This document shows, piece after piece, positions 62,979 to 64,000 of a stretch of 64,000 nucleotides of DNA; within the stretch, counting starts at the first letter, position 1, and each line of letters opens with the position of its first letter. The position numbers and the translations under genes were made by a program. Location: NCBI RefSeq assembly GCF_003003885.1, contig NZ_PVWN01000020.1, forward strand, positions 1 to 64,000. The letters run 5' to 3'. This DNA is from Chlorogloea sp. CCALA 695. GTDB taxonomy: Bacteria > Cyanobacteriota > Cyanobacteriia > Cyanobacteriales > Chroococcidiopsidaceae. Below the pieces are notes generated by a model. That model was not told the origin of the DNA. It worked only from the letters and a program-made list of their open reading frames with translations, and made no database searches.

Positions 62979-63374
62979 TTAACGCAGCCAGCCCCAAGTT
63001 GGAATGGATTTATGCGGCGCAGAGTTTAAACTTTTTACAAGCGGTGCTGGCTCATCTTCTATCAACATATCTTCCAATAACTCGGTTACTTCTTCCCCAC
63101 TAGAAGAATTACTTAACTGTTGCGATAAAATATTTAGTTCGCTATCAATAATTTCTTGGGCTTGAGTGTCGTTTTTTGTAGTCGCTAATTGCGAATGCAA
63201 TTCTAATAATCCACTGCGTAATAACCTTGTATCTGAAGACTTGGGCAATTGCTTAACCATTTGTGTAATGGCTACTTGAGTTTCTTGGGCTACAGAAACT
63301 CCCTTGGCTGGGGTTGCGTCTCCTGCGGGCGTAAACAGCATTAAAGCAGAAAATAGTAAACAACCTGTACACAT
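62979..63374 (-). CDS. Small secreted or lipid-anchored protein of unknown function
   Basis: A protein of about 131 residues from ATG 63374, which has GAGGA 10 bases upstream. The start MCTGCLLFSALMLFTPAG is a signal peptide. The mature part is helical and charged (ITQMVKQLPKSSDTRLLRSG, LEDMLIEDEPAPL). A TTG at 63392 would add six residues. It converges on the ABC transporter gene. Function unknown. Confidence 0.6.
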   Translation of the reverse strand: MCTGCLLFSALMLFTPAGDATPAKGVSVAQETQVAITQMVKQLPKSSDTRLLRSGLLELHSQLATTKNDTQAQEIIDSELNILSQQLSNSSSGEEVTELLEDMLIEDEPAPLVKSLNSAPHKSIPTWGWLR

Positions 63375-63454
63375 ATCGTTACTTATCCTCAAGACTAATT
63401 AGCATTATATTTTACTGTTAGTTTTGGCGATCGCGCTTAGTGCTAGAATAATTG

Positions 63455-63550
63455 CTCAACGCAAGGGAAAGTTCGGTGCAATTCCGACACTGTTCCGCAA
63501 CTGTAATGAGACAATTAGTAAAATCTCTAAGTCAGAATGCCTGCAATGCG
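63455..63550 (+). ncRNA. Cobalamin riboswitch
   Basis: The conserved boxes of the B12 riboswitch occur in order: AAGGGAAAG, then TTCGGTGCAATTCCGA, CTGTTCCGCAACTGTAATGAG, and AGTCAGAATGCCTGCA, at normal distances (read here in pieces under 22 bases). It lies about 40 bases before the cbtB start. Binding of cobalamin should lower expression of cbtB. Confidence 0.92.
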
Positions 63551-63586
63551 CGAATAACTTACATTAATGTGCGAGGAACACTGGTT

Positions 63587-63781
63587 GTGAGAGCTACAAA
63601 TAATTTTACTTACGTTCAAAAACGGGCGATTGGTTGGACTTTATCGTTGCCTGTACAGTTGACACTTTATACTTCTCTATGCGCTTTGAGCCTATGGACG
63701 GTATATTTTTCTACTTATCCCGCCGTACACGATTCAATGCACTCTTTGCGCCATCACACTTTGACCATTAGTTGCCATTAA
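63587..63781 (+). CDS. cbtB: Cobalt transporter subunit CbtB
   Basis: A 64-residue protein with one membrane helix (LPVQLTLYTSLCALSLWTVYF) and the C-terminal metal-binding end YPAVHDSMHSLRHHTLTISCH, rich in His with a final Cys-His. This is the diagnostic CbtB pattern. GTG 63587 is preceded by GAGGA (63573). It is controlled by the cobalamin riboswitch just upstream, so it takes part in cobalt uptake for B12 synthesis. CbtA, the usual partner, does not follow directly. Confidence 0.88.
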   Translation: MRATNNFTYVQKRAIGWTLSLPVQLTLYTSLCALSLWTVYFSTYPAVHDSMHSLRHHTLTISCH

Positions 63782-63792
63782 TTTAGTCTAAA

Positions 63793-64000
63793 ATGTCAAA
63801 ATCTCAGCGCTCGGCGCTCATCATGACCATAACAGGCTTGATGAGCGTACTTTTCTTAGTGACTATTGGCTTATCTCAAACCGTGCGATCGCCTATTCAA
63901 CTAACCACAAGTCCACCAGTGGGGCAGTTTTACCCCTTTGAAGCGGAAGCTACAAAACCCCAATCGCCTACTTTATTAACATTAACGGCGCGAAATTCTG
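63793..64000 (+). CDS. Partial exported/membrane-anchored protein of unknown function
   Basis: The first 69 residues of a gene cut by the window end. A hydrophobic helix near the start (ALIMTITGLMSVLFLVTIGL) is followed by a polar, proline-rich part (SPPVGQFYPFEAEATKP). Probably signal-anchored with an outside domain. The ATG lies 12 bases after the cbtB stop, so it belongs to the same B12-controlled transcript and may be a cobalt uptake component. It does not look like the multi-helix CbtA. Confidence 0.6.
   Translation, partial: MSKSQRSALIMTITGLMSVLFLVTIGLSQTVRSPIQLTTSPPVGQFYPFEAEATKPQSPTLLTLTARNS

Noticed and set aside
1-64000. GCGATCGC octamers as operators
   Set aside because: They occur throughout genes and gaps on both strands as HIP1 elements, with no link to promoters here.
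1-64000. tRNA or rRNA genes
   Set aside because: The gaps were read for T-loop patterns (GGTTCGAAT type) with acceptor stems; none was found.

Overview
The window is chromosomal DNA of a cyanobacterium. Evidence: an NDH-1 CO2-uptake cluster (ndhF3, ndhD3, cupA, cupS), a ferredoxin-thioredoxin reductase variable chain, a bilin-binding (cyanobacteriochrome) kinase, biliverdin reductase, a CCB-type cytochrome b6f assembly protein, an SDR/CIA30 protein of the chloroplast HCF173 type, and many copies of the octamer GCGATCGC (HIP1). The gene complement looks like a Chroococcidiopsis/Gloeocapsopsis-like or Nostocales-related species, but the sequence read alone does not fix the genus.

Layout. 1-4625: a nest of group II introns. 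The outer intron carries a reverse transcriptase/maturase gene that is split in frame by a second full-length intron (1006-3520). The 3' end of a third intron (1-76) appears to lie inside the outer intron's domain I. 4710-6794: lipid acyltransferase, msrB, a small unknown and a flavin reductase-like protein. 6867-11515 (minus strand): a light-signalling operon of DXCF cyanobacteriochrome kinase, Rcp1-like regulator and hybrid kinase. 11603-17761: a broken CHAT fusion, then coaD, a DivIVA-like protein, cysS, a COG0523 metallochaperone, a haem-oxygenase-like oxidase and a small RDD protein. 17778-21945: a long prokaryotic Argonaute with a Cas4-like nuclease, divergent from an XRE regulator and an ImmA/IrrE-type metallopeptidase interrupted by a stop codon; the shared promoter region holds two near-identical 18-bp repeats. 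22022-25208: pentapeptide protein, duplicated Uma2 nucleases, purQS and a Fur-family regulator.

25440-31961: the CO2-concentrating cluster ndhF3 / Tat-exported beta-carbonic anhydrase / ndhD3 / cupA / cupS, with a perfect palindrome upstream and C6/G6 hairpin repeats around cupA. 32186-33365: an unknown gene with a frameshifted VapC-type PIN toxin. 33422-52425: mostly core cyanobacterial genes (SPFH/NfeD pair, ftrV, rnz, SpoIID-like, SDR-CIA30, HAD, hydrolase, SLH porin-like, sensor kinase, DUF3155, CCB, PadR, DUF3611, serS, RIP protease). 52422-57909: nth, a single-chain cytosine methyltransferase-restriction enzyme, bvdR and a membrane protein with an S4-like segment. 58060-62927: M16 peptidase, fructosamine kinase-like, Rpn-family nuclease and ABC exporter. 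62979 to the end: a secreted unknown, then a cobalamin riboswitch controlling cbtB and the start of another exported protein.

The most unusual parts are the intron nest, the Argonaute/Cas4-like/XRE/ImmA locus, the fused restriction-modification protein, the carbonic anhydrase embedded in the NDH-1MS operon, and the DXCF photoreceptor operon. Several accessory genes are visibly decaying: the inner intron RT, the ImmA protease, VapC and the CHAT fusion.
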